The notes: generated by a model from the letters alone, not told the origin. A DNA stretch of 64,000 nucleotides from Lentisphaera marina (GCF_028745505.1 NZ_JAQZZL010000001.1:2291818-2355817); one strand, 5' to 3'; positions 28,100 through 38,226 are shown, counted from the stretch's first letter. Program-made: numbers and translations.

Positions 28100-29575
28100 A
28101 TGAGAACTATGAAAAAGAGTATTTTAAAACCACTGTTAAGTCTTTATATCTGCTTCATCCCATTTTGCCTATCTCTTGGTTTCGCAGCAGAGACAAAGCC
28201 GAATGTCTTAATGCTGGTTATAGACGATCTAAACGACTGGATTGGCCCACTTAAAGGCCATCCTCAGGTGAAAACCCCGGCAATTGACTCCTTAGCAGCA
28301 CGCGGCATGAATTTCACTAATGCGCATTGTCAGACGCCACTTTGCAACCCTTCAAGAACCAGCTTCATGACCGGGCTCAGGCCTTCTTCAAGCGGAGTCT
28401 ATGGTTTGCGCCCCTGGTTTAGGAATGTGAAAGAATTAAAAGACTATGTCACTCTACCGCAATATTTTTCTAAAGCCGAATATACCACTTATACCATTGG
28501 TAAGATCTATCATGCCAAAGTCTCTATAAAAGATGAGTTTGACCATGTAGGTAAAGCTAAAAAAGCTTTGCGCGCCAAAACAAAGCACGTTAAGACTCCC
28601 CGTGGGGGCAATGGCATGGACTGGGGTTTATATCCCTATAAAGATTCAGACCATAAGGATTGGAAGACTGCCGACTGGGCGATCAAGACACTCAACAGTA
28701 AACCGAAAGGGCCATTCTTTATGAGTGTTGGCTTTTCACTTCCGCATGTACCTTTACGCGTAACTCAGAAGTGGCTGGATTTATACCCGCTAGATCAGGT
28801 TCAATTGCCGGCAATGATTAAAAATGACCGTGAAGATACGCCAAGGTTCAGTTGGTACCTTCATTGGAAACTGCCTGAACCAAGACAGAAATTCCTTATA
28901 GAGAGCAATGAACAACATAAAATTGTTCAAGCTTATCTTGGCAGCGTCAGTTATATGGATCATCAAGTTGGCCGAGTTTTAAATGCTCTTAAGAAAAATG
29001 GTTATTTAGAAAACACCATTGTCGTACTTTTCTCAGATCACGGTTATCACTTGGGCGAGAAAGAGATTACCGGGAAGAATACACTTTGGGAACAGTCAAC
29101 TCGAGTCCCTTTAATTTTTGCTGGTCCCGGTATTAATAAAGGAGAATGCCAAGAGCCCGTTGAGCTCCTGGATATTTATCCGACTTTAGCTGAAGCTGCA
29201 GGACTTAATAAACCATCCGCTTTGGAAGGTTTAAGTTTAATGGCCCAAATCAACAATCCTTCTACCGAAAGAGAGCGTCCGGCTATAACTACTCACAATC
29301 ACGACAACCATAGTATTCGCACAAAGCAATGGCGTTTTATTCAATATGCAGATGGCTCAAGAGAACTCTACAATATGCAAAAAGACCCCAATGAATTTAC
29401 AAACCTGGCCAAACTGCCCGAATATGCACCAGTAATCAAAGAACACCTTAAATGGATTCCAAAGATTAACCGTAAGCCAGTCGAAGGAAGTTCTCATCGG
29501 CTCCTGACCTATGAAAATGGCATTCTTCACTGGGAAGGTGAAGAAATAAAAAAGGGTGCAGAAATCCCAGAATAA
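28100..29575 (+). CDS. Exported iduronate-2-sulfatase-like enzyme
   Basis: A 491-residue S1 sulfatase with a signal peptide (about 1-29). [15 protein letters not shown] (D42, D43), the formylglycine site C82-N-P-S-R followed by TSFMTGLRPSS, YTIGKIYH (replacing GKWH), SVGFSLPHVPL and SDHGYHLGEK are the set of features of the iduronate-2-sulfatase branch. It should desulfate a uronic acid or related residue. ATG 28100 gives MRTMKKS; ATG 28109 is equally possible. AAGAAG lies before both. The N-terminal fragment at 2502 comes from the same branch. A GH95-like gene follows after 109 bp. Confidence 0.92.
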   Translation: MRTMKKSILKPLLSLYICFIPFCLSLGFAAETKPNVLMLVIDDLNDWIGPLKGHPQVKTPAIDSLAARGMNFTNAHCQTPLCNPSRTSFMTGLRPSSSGVYGLRPWFRNVKELKDYVTLPQYFSKAEYTTYTIGKIYHAKVSIKDEFDHVGKAKKALRAKTKHVKTPRGGNGMDWGLYPYKDSDHKDWKTADWAIKTLNSKPKGPFFMSVGFSLPHVPLRVTQKWLDLYPLDQVQLPAMIKNDREDTPRFSWYLHWKLPEPRQKFLIESNEQHKIVQAYLGSVSYMDHQVGRVLNALKKNGYLENTIVVLFSDHGYHLGEKEITGKNTLWEQSTRVPLIFAGPGINKGECQEPVELLDIYPTLAEAAGLNKPSALEGLSLMAQINNPSTERERPAITTHNHDNHSIRTKQWRFIQYADGSRELYNMQKDPNEFTNLAKLPEYAPVIKEHLKWIPKINRKPVEGSSHRLLTYENGILHWEGEEIKKGAEIPE

Positions 29576-29684
29576 CTTAAGGCTTATGTGAAGTGAAATC
29601 CTCAAAATCATTACTCGAGTCTTTCCAATTTGACTGATATTCAGGTTTATGTTTATATAGCTTAATAAACAACATAGGATCAAT

Positions 29685-31946
29685 ATGATACGATTACTTC
29701 TTATTTCTTTAATGACCGCCTTGCTTTCCTTCAGCACAACGGCAAGTCCGCTAAAAGCTGATATTAATTGGCAGAAGTTCCTCGCCAATCAAGACCCCGT
29801 CTGGGAACAAATGCCCAGGAAGTGGTACGAAGCCCCCGTTCTGGGTAATGGCCGCCTCGGCACTTTGATCCGACAGACAGGAGCACAGACAGTCCGCTGG
29901 GATGCCGGAAGCTCCGAAGTTGTCGACCACAGACAGAATGACAACAAAAGTGTGCGCAGCCCGGAAGTTCTCAATCGCGGTCGCCTCTTCATCGGTCACT
30001 TCATACTCAAAACCAGCGGCACCATCAAATCCGGCAATATTCACCTCGACCTCTACAATGCCGAAGCACGCGGTACCATCACCACCGATAAAGGCTCCAT
30101 TGCCTGGCGTACATTCGTACATGCCGAGGACATGTGCTACCTAGTTGAGCTCACACCTTCCGCCGGGGAAAAAGGCTGCACTTTCAACTTTGTCCCCGAA
30201 AAGGCCATCAGCCCGCGCGTTTTGAAAAAGCGCATAAAAAGCTACAAGCATAACCCCGACCCCGTGTCCGCTCAGCAGGGCGACATCAACTACTGCGAAC
30301 ATAAGCTTCTGGCCGGCGGTAAAACCACCACCGCCTGGAAGCAGGAAAAGTCTGAGAATACACGGCGTTTCTACATCACTATTCAGCACAATTACCCACA
30401 GTCCAACTCCACTGAACTGGCTATTGCCGAACTGGAAAAATGCAGCAACAGCAATTTAAGTGAATGGACTCAGCAGCACCGTGATTGGTGGCATAGTTAT
30501 TATCCTCAGAGTTTTATCACTCTACCGGACAGCAACTGGGAAAGCTTCTACTGGATTCAAATGTACAAGCTGGCGTCGGCCACACGTGCTGACAGGGATA
30601 TCATCGACAATCAGGGCCCCTGGCTGCAGCCCACCGCCTGGAACTCCATCTGGTGGAACCTCAACGTTCAGCTCAGTTATTCTCAAGTGGCAACAGCCAA
30701 TCGCCTCGAACTGGGCGAATGCCTCAATAATCATTTTCGTAAAAACTTTAATAACCTCATATTGAGCGTCGATAAAAAATACCAACACGACTCTGCCGCT
30801 CTTTCCCGTCACACCTCCCCTACTCTCTTAGGTCTGGCTGGAGAACCCGGCAACAGAGCTCAGATGCCGCGAGATATTGGTTCTGAAGTTGGTAATCTAC
30901 CGTGGATGTGCCACATATTGTACAACTTTTACCTGCACAGCCAAAATGAAAAAGATCTCACCGAATTGGTATATCCTTTACTCAAGCGCTCTATAAACTA
31001 CTACCGCCATTTTCTCTTCACTGGTAAAGATGGTAAATTACACCTGCCGGAAACCCACTCTCCGGAGTACGGCAACAGCGCCGATTGCAACTTCGACCTG
31101 GCGATGATCCGCTGGGGCTGTAAAACACTAATTGAAATTAACAGACAGCAAAAACTCAACGATCCGCTGCTGAAGGAATGGCAAAACATTCTCGACAAAC
31201 TGACGCCATATGTTATCGGTAATGATGGTTTTAAAATCGGCAAAAACGAGCCTTTCAAAAAGAGTCACCGTCACTGGTCACACATGATCTGTGTCTACCC
31301 TTTCCACGATGTCACTCCGGAAAGTGGCGACAGCAAACTCATCGCCAAATCCCTTGATCACTGGCACAGTTTTAAGGGAGCTCTCGAGGGTTATTCTTTC
31401 ACCGGTGGCGGTTCCATTGCAGCACTGCTGGGTGACGGTAATCGCAGTCTCGAACTGCTCAATGGCCTCAAAGGATATTTACAGGCGGGAACCATGTACA
31501 AAGAAGTCGGCGGTCCGGTTATGGAGACTCCACTGCACGGCAGTCAGGTACTGCAGGAGATGTTACTGCAATGCCGCCACGGCAAAATCCTCGTCTTCCC
31601 GGCCGTACCGGATAAATGGCAGGATGCCTCTTTCCACAACTTTAGAGCCGCGGGAGCATTCCTCATCAGTGCTCAGCGTCAAAATGGCCGTAATCAATGG
31701 GTACGCATCAAAAGCCTTAAGGGTAAAAAATGCCTTATCAAAGTAAATATCGGTGAAACATTTAAAGCCACCAATGGAGTGAAAATCAGCCCCTTGGCCC
31801 ATGGCTATTGTGAAGTACACCTCGAAGAGGGACAGGAAACTGTGCTCTACACAGGTGCAGAAAGAGAATTTAGCATCAAGCCCATTGCCAATAAAGAGGC
31901 GAACCCCTTTGGTATCAAAAAGGGCGGCAAACTGATTTTCAGATAG
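29685..31946 (+). CDS. Exported GH95-like protein with altered active site (type 1)
   Basis: A 753-residue protein; signal peptide about 1-21. The opening PVLGNGRLGTLIRQTG and the catalytic helices (WWNLNVQLSY, EMLLQC) place it in the GH95/GH65-like (alpha/alpha)6 clan. Aligning by eye with the 19123 enzyme, the fucose-contacting His is W323, both Asn remain (N325, N327), the acid Glu is E461 in HSPEYG and the base-positioning Asp is replaced by E614 in VMETPLHG. An AGGAT ribosome site precedes ATG 29685. The enzyme is probably active on another sugar or linkage than fucose (inference). A second divergent homologue is at 32937. It ends in a short charged tail. Confidence 0.85.
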   Translation: MIRLLLISLMTALLSFSTTASPLKADINWQKFLANQDPVWEQMPRKWYEAPVLGNGRLGTLIRQTGAQTVRWDAGSSEVVDHRQNDNKSVRSPEVLNRGRLFIGHFILKTSGTIKSGNIHLDLYNAEARGTITTDKGSIAWRTFVHAEDMCYLVELTPSAGEKGCTFNFVPEKAISPRVLKKRIKSYKHNPDPVSAQQGDINYCEHKLLAGGKTTTAWKQEKSENTRRFYITIQHNYPQSNSTELAIAELEKCSNSNLSEWTQQHRDWWHSYYPQSFITLPDSNWESFYWIQMYKLASATRADRDIIDNQGPWLQPTAWNSIWWNLNVQLSYSQVATANRLELGECLNNHFRKNFNNLILSVDKKYQHDSAALSRHTSPTLLGLAGEPGNRAQMPRDIGSEVGNLPWMCHILYNFYLHSQNEKDLTELVYPLLKRSINYYRHFLFTGKDGKLHLPETHSPEYGNSADCNFDLAMIRWGCKTLIEINRQQKLNDPLLKEWQNILDKLTPYVIGNDGFKIGKNEPFKKSHRHWSHMICVYPFHDVTPESGDSKLIAKSLDHWHSFKGALEGYSFTGGGSIAALLGDGNRSLELLNGLKGYLQAGTMYKEVGGPVMETPLHGSQVLQEMLLQCRHGKILVFPAVPDKWQDASFHNFRAAGAFLISAQRQNGRNQWVRIKSLKGKKCLIKVNIGETFKATNGVKISPLAHGYCEVHLEEGQETVLYTGAEREFSIKPIANKEANPFGIKKGGKLIFR

Positions 31947-32050
31947 CGCTTTATTTTCAGATTTGCAGTTTATCTTATGAAGATACTTAAACTGCGAATC
32001 TGGAAAGGTGACACTACAAGTTTTTTTTCCAAATAAAAACTCGATTAGGT

Positions 32051-32173
32051 ATAATAGAGGGCATGATGCTTCGCATACGAGAGGGGATCCTCCCCCTCGA
32101 GCTCCCCTAGCAAGGAATTGCCATTCCTTGACCAGGCGACTAAGGGGCTTTGCCCCTTGTAATGGTCAATCGT
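32051..32173 (+). repeat. Dispersed repeat, second copy at 45482-45606
   Basis: About 123 bp shared in the same orientation with 45482-45606: GGGCATGATGCTT, CGAGAGGG...CCCTC, CTCGAGCTC, CAAGGA...TCCTTG, ACCAGGCGACTAAGGGGC and TTTGCCCC. It is built of small palindromes. Not related to the other repeat families seen here. Confidence 0.8.
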
Positions 32174-32423
32174 AAATAAAAATATTAAAGTTAGTAAAAA
32201 TAATGAACTTACTACCGTAACAGGTGAACTTAGGGAAAGGTCATTAAAAATCATCCTCAAAGACGGAGTCGTACTTTCCATAGAATCTGTAAGTGATCCC
32301 AAAAAACTAGCAAGGAATATGCTAGATTATACAGAAGATGACATAATAGAAATGTTGAAAGCGGATAATAAAGAAGTCACACCAAAAACGATCTCTGAAC
32401 AAAAAAAGCCCGCAGACCTGTAA
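32163..32423 (+). pseudogene. C-terminal relic of an unknown gene
   Basis: An open frame of 86 codons without start: KVSKNNELTTVTGELRER, then LKDGVVLSIESVSDPKKLA, then TEDDIIEMLKADNKE. It begins inside the dispersed repeat and ends at TAA 32421-32423, which forms part of the next promoter motif (CTGTAA). I do not recognise the family. Confidence 0.55.
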
Positions 32424-32446
32424 AGAAATAAGTTCAGCTCTCCGTG
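32418..32446 (+). promoter_or_regulatory. 29-bp ECF-like promoter motif
   Basis: CTGTAAAGAA-N11-TCTCCGTG, perfect, followed by TATATAATA. It lies 43 bp before ATG 32489. Its fourth to sixth bases are the stop codon of the upstream relic. Confidence 0.75.
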
Positions 32447-32488
32447 TTTACTATATAATAGCATGCAAACTATACAGGGATATGATAT

Positions 32489-32848
32489 ATGAAGAATGTT
32501 TTTTTGATACTTTTATCTTTTTTAAGTATTATTCAGGCTGAAACAAAAGATGATTTTTCTTCTATGAAAGCTAAAAACTGGCAGGAAGTTTTTTCTGATA
32601 AAATGAGCGGAACAGAGTGGAAAGAGAAGTGGTTTCTTGACGGTATTCATGCCAAAGTGAGTAATTCAAAAGAAGCTCTGCAAATCGACACTTCAAAAGG
32701 CTTTGCCGTTCTCTGGACTAAGAAAGAGTTTAAAGGCGATTTACGCATAGAATATGATTTCAAATGTTTAGACAGCGACAATAAAAAAGGCGTCAACATA
32801 ATATACATTCAGGCAATTGATAATAGCAATCACTTTCTAATTGAATAG
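32489..32848 (+). pseudogene. Truncated exported LamG-like protein (DUF1961-like)
   Basis: A 119-residue frame with a signal peptide (about 1-17), then WQEVFSDKMSGTEWKEKWFLDG and a beta-rich part (FAVLWTKKEFKGDLRIEYDF, NIIYIQA). This is the first half of a concanavalin-like glycan-binding domain of the DUF1961 kind, which should be about 220 residues. The frame ends at FLIE, and a new leader starts 26 bp later. The related genes at 61013 and 63812 are longer. It could still be expressed from its promoter, but the fold would be incomplete. Confidence 0.65.
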
Positions 32849-32874
32849 GCTGATAGGAATGAGAAGGAAAATAC

Positions 32875-32940
32875 ATGAAATACATAATACTCACATCAAT
32901 TTTATTTAGTTATTTTTTACCTGCGGCGCAGATAAAATGA
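32875..32940 (+). pseudogene. Signal peptide relic
   Basis: 21 codons, MKYIILTSILFSYFLPAAQIK, after a GAGAAGG ribosome site: a signal peptide with nothing behind it. The TGA overlaps the ATG of the next gene (ATGA). It may now serve only to couple translation of 32937. Confidence 0.6.
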
Positions 32941-35465
32941 GAATTACTAAATTCATAATTGTAGTCTTGTTCTTACAGGTATTTATTGGCTGCGCAAATC
33001 AGGCACATCAGCAAGCTGAGGGTGCATCCGACAAAGTCACCTTGAGTAGAGCAGTCGAACACCCTTTGATCCATGAAGGCCTTTTGACCAATCCCTCAGA
33101 AGGCCTGGTATTTGGTAATGGCGATCTGGCAGCCAGCGTGCAAATCTTTTCCAATGAGCTCAAATTGAATCTCGGCAAGAACGATGTCTGGGATACACGT
33201 TATAGCAGTCCTGATAAAACAGTGGACCTGGCAGTGACGCAGGATGAACTGATTGCCTATGTAAAAAAACATGGTGCCGTATCAGATAAGCTCTTGAACA
33301 AGCAAAAGAAAAAAGGCGGCCCTGTATTTCTTTCACCACTTCGGGTCGGGACAATTCGTATCGTTCATCCTGGGTGGTCGGAGGTTAAGGTTCACTCGAA
33401 AGTCAGGATCGACACGGGAACCTTTGAGACAGAATACCATTTCCCCAGCGGTATCTTGCGTTTCACCGCGTTTATCCATCGCGAAAAGAACCTCGTCATG
33501 CTGCGTGCCTCTGCGGAAGGACAAGTCCCCTGGTTCACTATAATCCTTGAACGGGAGCCTGATATAAATAATGGCGACCTGCCGCCACTTCAGGTGAAAA
33601 ATGACTCTAAACTCTTTCGTGGTACACTTTCACAGACGGTCCCGGGTCTGTATGAAACAGCCCCCTTCACCTGGCATATGGCTGCATCTTTTCCTGGCAA
33701 AAATCAGCTTGCATCAGTTTCCCGCGACAAAGAAGTCCTTAGTGAAGGCTCCTTTTTGAGTAAAATTCAGCGAGTCGCTTGGTCGCTGAGACAGAACTTT
33801 GCACTGCGCGACGGAACTTCAATTAACTTTGCGTTAGGTGTAACTACTGACACAGACGGCTCCACGCCAGCGTTAGACCGCGCCCGTAAACTGGCTGGTA
33901 ATGCGGGAGTTGATCGATTTGAACAGGAACTGGCTGCCCACACCGCAGCCTGGAAATCTTTTTGGGATGCTTCGGCGATCAGCATTGAGGACCAAGAACT
34001 CGAAGCGCTCTGGTATCGTGGTCTTTTCTCCTATGCCTGCCACCTCAGCCCCGGAGCTCAGGCCCCTGGTTTAAATGCGAATATTCCAATTTCAGACCGC
34101 TCCCCCTATAAGGGTAAGTATACATGGAATCACAATGTTCAAAAATGGTTTTTTCCTGCTTTGTCCGCCAATCACCCTGAGTGGTACGATGTACTTGCTG
34201 ATTTAATTGAAGAGCAAACACCGACCTTTAAACATTTAGCCAAAACGATCTTTGGTCTGGAAGGAGTTTATGTGGATCTCTCCGGGAGGCCCCGCCCCAT
34301 CCCCGAACGCGCCACAAGTCAACCGGTTGTGGGGCGGGCTCTCAGTCATACGGGTTGGCTGGCAAGCATGCTGTTCGATCACTACAGTTTTACCGGTGAC
34401 ACCGACTGGTTGAAAACCCGGGCCTATCCTTTCTTGCGTGAAACGGCCAATTTCTATGCGGCATACCTCGAAAAATACCAGGGCGAAGATCTGGCCATAT
34501 ACCCCTCGCTTAGGCTTGAAGACCTCTGGAGCACAAAGAGAAATCAAAGTTGGGGAAAGAACTTTTTAGGCAATAAAAACAATTCCGTTGACCTGATGAT
34601 GTTTCGTAAAGCTTTCAAAGATGCGATCGCAGCCGCTGAAATCCTCGGAGCCGACTCTGCCCAACGCGAGCGTTGGTCGCGCTACCTCAAGCGTGTTCCC
34701 GAGATCGAATATGGCTGGCGAAACGGTCAGGCCTGGTACGCTATCTGCAAAGACTGGGAAAAGGCTTGGCCCAACTTCGAAGAATACCTGGAACACCTGC
34801 GGCATTCTCGCTGGGGCTGTCAGGCTTGGCCCGTCTTCCCAGGTGACTATATTGATGGTGATGAAGAAGGTGGCTTGGCAGCAGTTCTTCGCGACCTTGT
34901 AGCTGACGTGGACCTGCTCGACTTAAGGCCTCACACAACTGTACTCGGAACCTTTCACGGCGAAGCAACCGTTATGCCTTTTATTCGATTGGGAATGATG
35001 GATAAATTCGATGATATCCGCAGCCTGATGCTCGCCCATCAATATCCCGCCGGGCAATTCAGTCCATGGCGCGCAAGTAGCGGTCAGTCAGTCCTGCTTC
35101 CCCGTCTTGATCAGTGGCGTCTTGTGGAAAATCAATACATGCAGATTCTCGGTGTATCAGAGATGCTTCTTCAGAGTCAAAGCGGCATTCTGCGTCTCTT
35201 CCCTTATTGGCCCGAAGACAAGGCTGCTGCTTTCCATGATCTCAGAGCCCGAGGAGCTTTTCTTGTGTCTGCCGAACGCGCTCCAGGGACGAAAATTCGA
35301 GCCACGATTTACAGCCTCCGCGGTAACACATGTCGACTGCGGTGGAATCAACCGGGTACGCCCACTATTTCGCACAAAGGAGAAGCTGTGCCATTTGCCC
35401 TTGAAGGACGGGATGTCATTTTCGAGACTGAGCCAGATGCCAATTATCACTTAGAAGAGAAGTGA
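32937..35465 (+). CDS. Lipoprotein GH95-like protein with altered active site (type 2)
   Basis: An 842-residue protein with a lipoprotein signal (FLQVFIGC, Cys about 19). The opening LVFGNGDLAASVQIFSNELK and the catalytic helices put it in the GH95/GH65-like clan. By alignment with the 19123 enzyme, T396 replaces the fucose-contacting His (Y-T-W-N398-H-N400), E528 in RLEDLW is the likely acid, and E731 in LVENQYMQ replaces the Asp; the helix SEMLLQSQSG follows. Thr at the His position has been linked to alpha-L-galactosidase activity in GH95 (recalled knowledge). So it may act on L-galactose or another sugar. Overlaps the relic ORF 32875 by four bases. A deleted copy of this gene survives at 39182-39298. 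Confidence 0.85.
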   Translation: MRITKFIIVVLFLQVFIGCANQAHQQAEGASDKVTLSRAVEHPLIHEGLLTNPSEGLVFGNGDLAASVQIFSNELKLNLGKNDVWDTRYSSPDKTVDLAVTQDELIAYVKKHGAVSDKLLNKQKKKGGPVFLSPLRVGTIRIVHPGWSEVKVHSKVRIDTGTFETEYHFPSGILRFTAFIHREKNLVMLRASAEGQVPWFTIILEREPDINNGDLPPLQVKNDSKLFRGTLSQTVPGLYETAPFTWHMAASFPGKNQLASVSRDKEVLSEGSFLSKIQRVAWSLRQNFALRDGTSINFALGVTTDTDGSTPALDRARKLAGNAGVDRFEQELAAHTAAWKSFWDASAISIEDQELEALWYRGLFSYACHLSPGAQAPGLNANIPISDRSPYKGKYTWNHNVQKWFFPALSANHPEWYDVLADLIEEQTPTFKHLAKTIFGLEGVYVDLSGRPRPIPERATSQPVVGRALSHTGWLASMLFDHYSFTGDTDWLKTRAYPFLRETANFYAAYLEKYQGEDLAIYPSLRLEDLWSTKRNQSWGKNFLGNKNNSVDLMMFRKAFKDAIAAAEILGADSAQRERWSRYLKRVPEIEYGWRNGQAWYAICKDWEKAWPNFEEYLEHLRHSRWGCQAWPVFPGDYIDGDEEGGLAAVLRDLVADVDLLDLRPHTTVLGTFHGEATVMPFIRLGMMDKFDDIRSLMLAHQYPAGQFSPWRASSGQSVLLPRLDQWRLVENQYMQILGVSEMLLQSQSGILRLFPYWPEDKAAAFHDLRARGAFLVSAERAPGTKIRATIYSLRGNTCRLRWNQPGTPTISHKGEAVPFALEGRDVIFETEPDANYHLEEK

Positions 35466-35484
35466 TAATTTTATAACTACATAG

Positions 35485-35580
35485 ATGAACATCGAGGACA
35501 AACCTACAGCAAAGGCCTTTCTATTTGACGAAGGATTACAAGAAGGTGCTAGTGTGGAAATACATGGTATATCTATCTAG
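35485..35580 (+). pseudogene. Short C-terminal relic
   Basis: 31 codons from ATG 35485: MNIEDKPTAKAFLFDEG, then LQEGASVEIHGISI. The alternating hydrophobic pattern looks like the last strands of a beta-sandwich binding domain. No ribosome site. Likely the tail of a lost gene. Confidence 0.5.
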
Positions 35581-35607
35581 GAAAGTATATAAAAAAGTAA
35601 GCTTATT

Positions 35608-38226
35608 ATGAAGTATTTTCTATTGTTAATAATTTCGCTCTCTGTAGCGCCTCTTGCTAAAGAGCCAAAGACCTTTGTCAAAAAATCTTTATATCAGGGG
35701 TTTATCGAAAAGGATTTTCCTTTTATCAACTCTGCACTTGATCTTGGGAAAGCACCTGTAGGTTTTCCCCAGAACAATTACACCCCGCGTGGTGTTTTCA
35801 TTCAACTCGCTGAAGGCACCTGGGCCTGCTTTGATCGTGATCTTTTGCGTGTTTCAGCGATTTGGCATGGGGGTGATTTTGAGATGAATACCATGGCACA
35901 GGTTTCTTATCCAGGGACTGGTAGTAAAAGTAAATCTTTTCCTAAAATCAAGGGTACTTTGGATTTTGCCACGGGCGTTTATCCGGGTTTTTCTTTAAAC
36001 AAAACTTTCAAAGATCCTCGTAAAAAGCCCCTTGGCCCCCTGCCCTTGGAACAATGCAGCTGGAAGGGTATAAGACTCACAGGTAAGGAAACTGTCTTGT
36101 CCTACTCAATCGCCGGAGTCGATATTCAGGAACAAATAATTTTAATAAAAAAATCTGTTTATTCACGAAAACTACAATTCAAAGCAATTAAACCGATTTC
36201 CTTTGTTTTATTCCAGAAAAAAGGTTTAAAACTATTATCGAAATCCAGCAATACGCTCAAACTTAAAGACGCTAAAGGCACCATCACTGTCCATGCCGAC
36301 AATGCAGATCTTGAAGTGAACAAAGCTGGGCAGGTTTTGCTAACAGCCAATAGCAGTTTTGAAGTTCGTTTCAGTAGAGACAGCTCTGCTTTGAAAGCTT
36401 CTTTACAAGCAGCTCAGGCATTAGTAGGGACTCATAAACCGCAAGTACGATGGCCGCAAAGCTTAACCACTACAGCCATTCTTTCATCGGCCAAAGATGA
36501 CTACCTCGTCGATGAAATTAAACTGCCATTGTCAAACCCCTGGCGCCGTTCCATTCGTTTGGCGGCCATAGACTTTTTTAAGGACGGCCGTGCTGCAGCG
36601 CTTACTTTCGATGGTGATGTCTGGTTAATTAACGGTTTACAAGGCGACCTCAATACTATCACCTGGAAACGCTTTGCCTCAGGAATTTACGCTCCGCTTT
36701 CTCTCAAAATTTACAAAGAAGAAATTTATGTATTTGGTCGCGACCAAATCACTCGTTTACACGACTCCAACAAAGATGACGAAGCGGACTTTTACGAAAA
36801 TTATTCAACGGCCTTCATACAATCAATGAACACCAGGGATTTCGCCATGGATATAGTCTTCGCTAATAATGGAGATATTTTTATTTCTAAAGGCGGTATT
36901 CAAAACTATGGCGGCAAGATTGCCAATCTGGATTTTTACGAATCAGTTCAGGCTGGTTCAGTCATGCGAATTTTTAACAAGGGCCGTTCCTGTGAAGTTT
37001 TTGCCGATGGTTTTCGCGAACCCTTCCTGGGCTATAACCCGCGTTCAGGGAAATTATTGGCGACAGACCAACAGGGGCATTATGTCCCCGCGACGCCAAT
37101 TCTCGCGGTAGAGAAAGGAGCAAGCTACGGACATGCACCCACAAACTATCGCAACCAGAAAACCCGGGAGCCCATGATATGGATACCCCACAACATAGAT
37201 AATTCGGCTTCCGGAATGACTTACATGAATACGTCAAAAATGGGTGTATTAAACCAGAAAATGGTCTTGCATTCCTATGGTAAGATGTCTTCCTTTTTGG
37301 TTTATGAAGGCAATGGTTTTGGTGGTATATCACCTCTGCAGGGCATTTCCAAGTTCCCGCTCTTAAAAGGTGCTGTCAATCCGATTGACGGGCAATTGTA
37401 TGTGACTGGTTTTAAAATATACAGCAGTCAGTCACAGGATCTTTCCGGACTTACGAGACTGCGTTATAGTTGTAAGCCCACATCAAACCCAAGTCATGTG
37501 GATGTGTTTAAAGAAGGCGTACTTTTAAGCTTTGATTCAAAAATCATAAAAAGTGAATTGGAGAACTTAGATAATTATACCATTCGCCGCTGGAATTACC
37601 GGCGTTCTGAAAAGTATGGCTCGGGTCATTATCGTCTTGACTGCAAGCCCGGAGAAGAGCACCTGAAAGCTCTTAAAGCCATTGCCTCCAAAGACTGTAG
37701 ATCAGTATTTCTTGCCATACCGGGCATGGAACTTGTCGAGCAAATGGCTGTAGAGTATCAACTTAAAGGGGAAAATGATGAAAAAAAGAATGCCGTTTAT
37801 TTTTCCGTGAGTAATTTTAAAGACTTAGCTGAGGGACAATTTGCTTATGCAATGACTCAGAAACTAAACTTGGAAAAAGCTATAGAAGATAAGGGCCAAG
37901 TACTTACAGCTAGCGTAGCTTTAGGCAAGACTCTGCTTAATAAGCATGCCTGTATCGCCTGCCACTCGCTGGATGGCTCTAAACTTGGCAAAATTGGTCC
38001 CACATTCAAAGGCCTTTACGCTTCGCAACGTCACTTTAATAAAGCGCCTTCACAAAAAGCTGACGAAGCTTTCATTAAAGAATCCCTAATTGCACCAAAT
38101 AAAAAAATCGCTAAAGCTTATCAAGTAGCTATGGGCAGTTATGCCGGAAAGCTAACTGATGTCGAGCTTGACTCGATCATTATGTTCTTAAAAACGATAG
38201 GCAAAAAGGAAAGTAAAGATGAATAA
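35608..38226 (+). CDS. Exported DUF6797-type propeller protein with C-terminal cytochrome c domain
   Basis: An 872-residue PVC-type protein with a signal peptide (about 1-17). After a DUF6797-like N-terminal part (TPRGVFIQLAEGTWACFDRDLLR, about 50-110) comes a glucose/sorbosone-dehydrogenase-like propeller (about 310-620: RLAAIDFFKDGRAAALTFDG, then DIFISKGG). The C-terminal cytochrome c domain binds haem through C782-I-A-C785-H786 and probably a distal Met. It may oxidise a sugar released by the enzymes of the locus and pass electrons to the respiratory chain (inference). It overlaps the next gene by eight bases, and the pair is an operon. No 29-bp motif upstream. Confidence 0.85.
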   Translation: MKYFLLLIISLSVAPLAKEPKTFVKKSLYQGFIEKDFPFINSALDLGKAPVGFPQNNYTPRGVFIQLAEGTWACFDRDLLRVSAIWHGGDFEMNTMAQVSYPGTGSKSKSFPKIKGTLDFATGVYPGFSLNKTFKDPRKKPLGPLPLEQCSWKGIRLTGKETVLSYSIAGVDIQEQIILIKKSVYSRKLQFKAIKPISFVLFQKKGLKLLSKSSNTLKLKDAKGTITVHADNADLEVNKAGQVLLTANSSFEVRFSRDSSALKASLQAAQALVGTHKPQVRWPQSLTTTAILSSAKDDYLVDEIKLPLSNPWRRSIRLAAIDFFKDGRAAALTFDGDVWLINGLQGDLNTITWKRFASGIYAPLSLKIYKEEIYVFGRDQITRLHDSNKDDEADFYENYSTAFIQSMNTRDFAMDIVFANNGDIFISKGGIQNYGGKIANLDFYESVQAGSVMRIFNKGRSCEVFADGFREPFLGYNPRSGKLLATDQQGHYVPATPILAVEKGASYGHAPTNYRNQKTREPMIWIPHNIDNSASGMTYMNTSKMGVLNQKMVLHSYGKMSSFLVYEGNGFGGISPLQGISKFPLLKGAVNPIDGQLYVTGFKIYSSQSQDLSGLTRLRYSCKPTSNPSHVDVFKEGVLLSFDSKIIKSELENLDNYTIRRWNYRRSEKYGSGHYRLDCKPGEEHLKALKAIASKDCRSVFLAIPGMELVEQMAVEYQLKGENDEKKNAVYFSVSNFKDLAEGQFAYAMTQKLNLEKAIEDKGQVLTASVALGKTLLNKHACIACHSLDGSKLGKIGPTFKGLYASQRHFNKAPSQKADEAFIKESLIAPNKKIAKAYQVAMGSYAGKLTDVELDSIIMFLKTIGKKESKDE

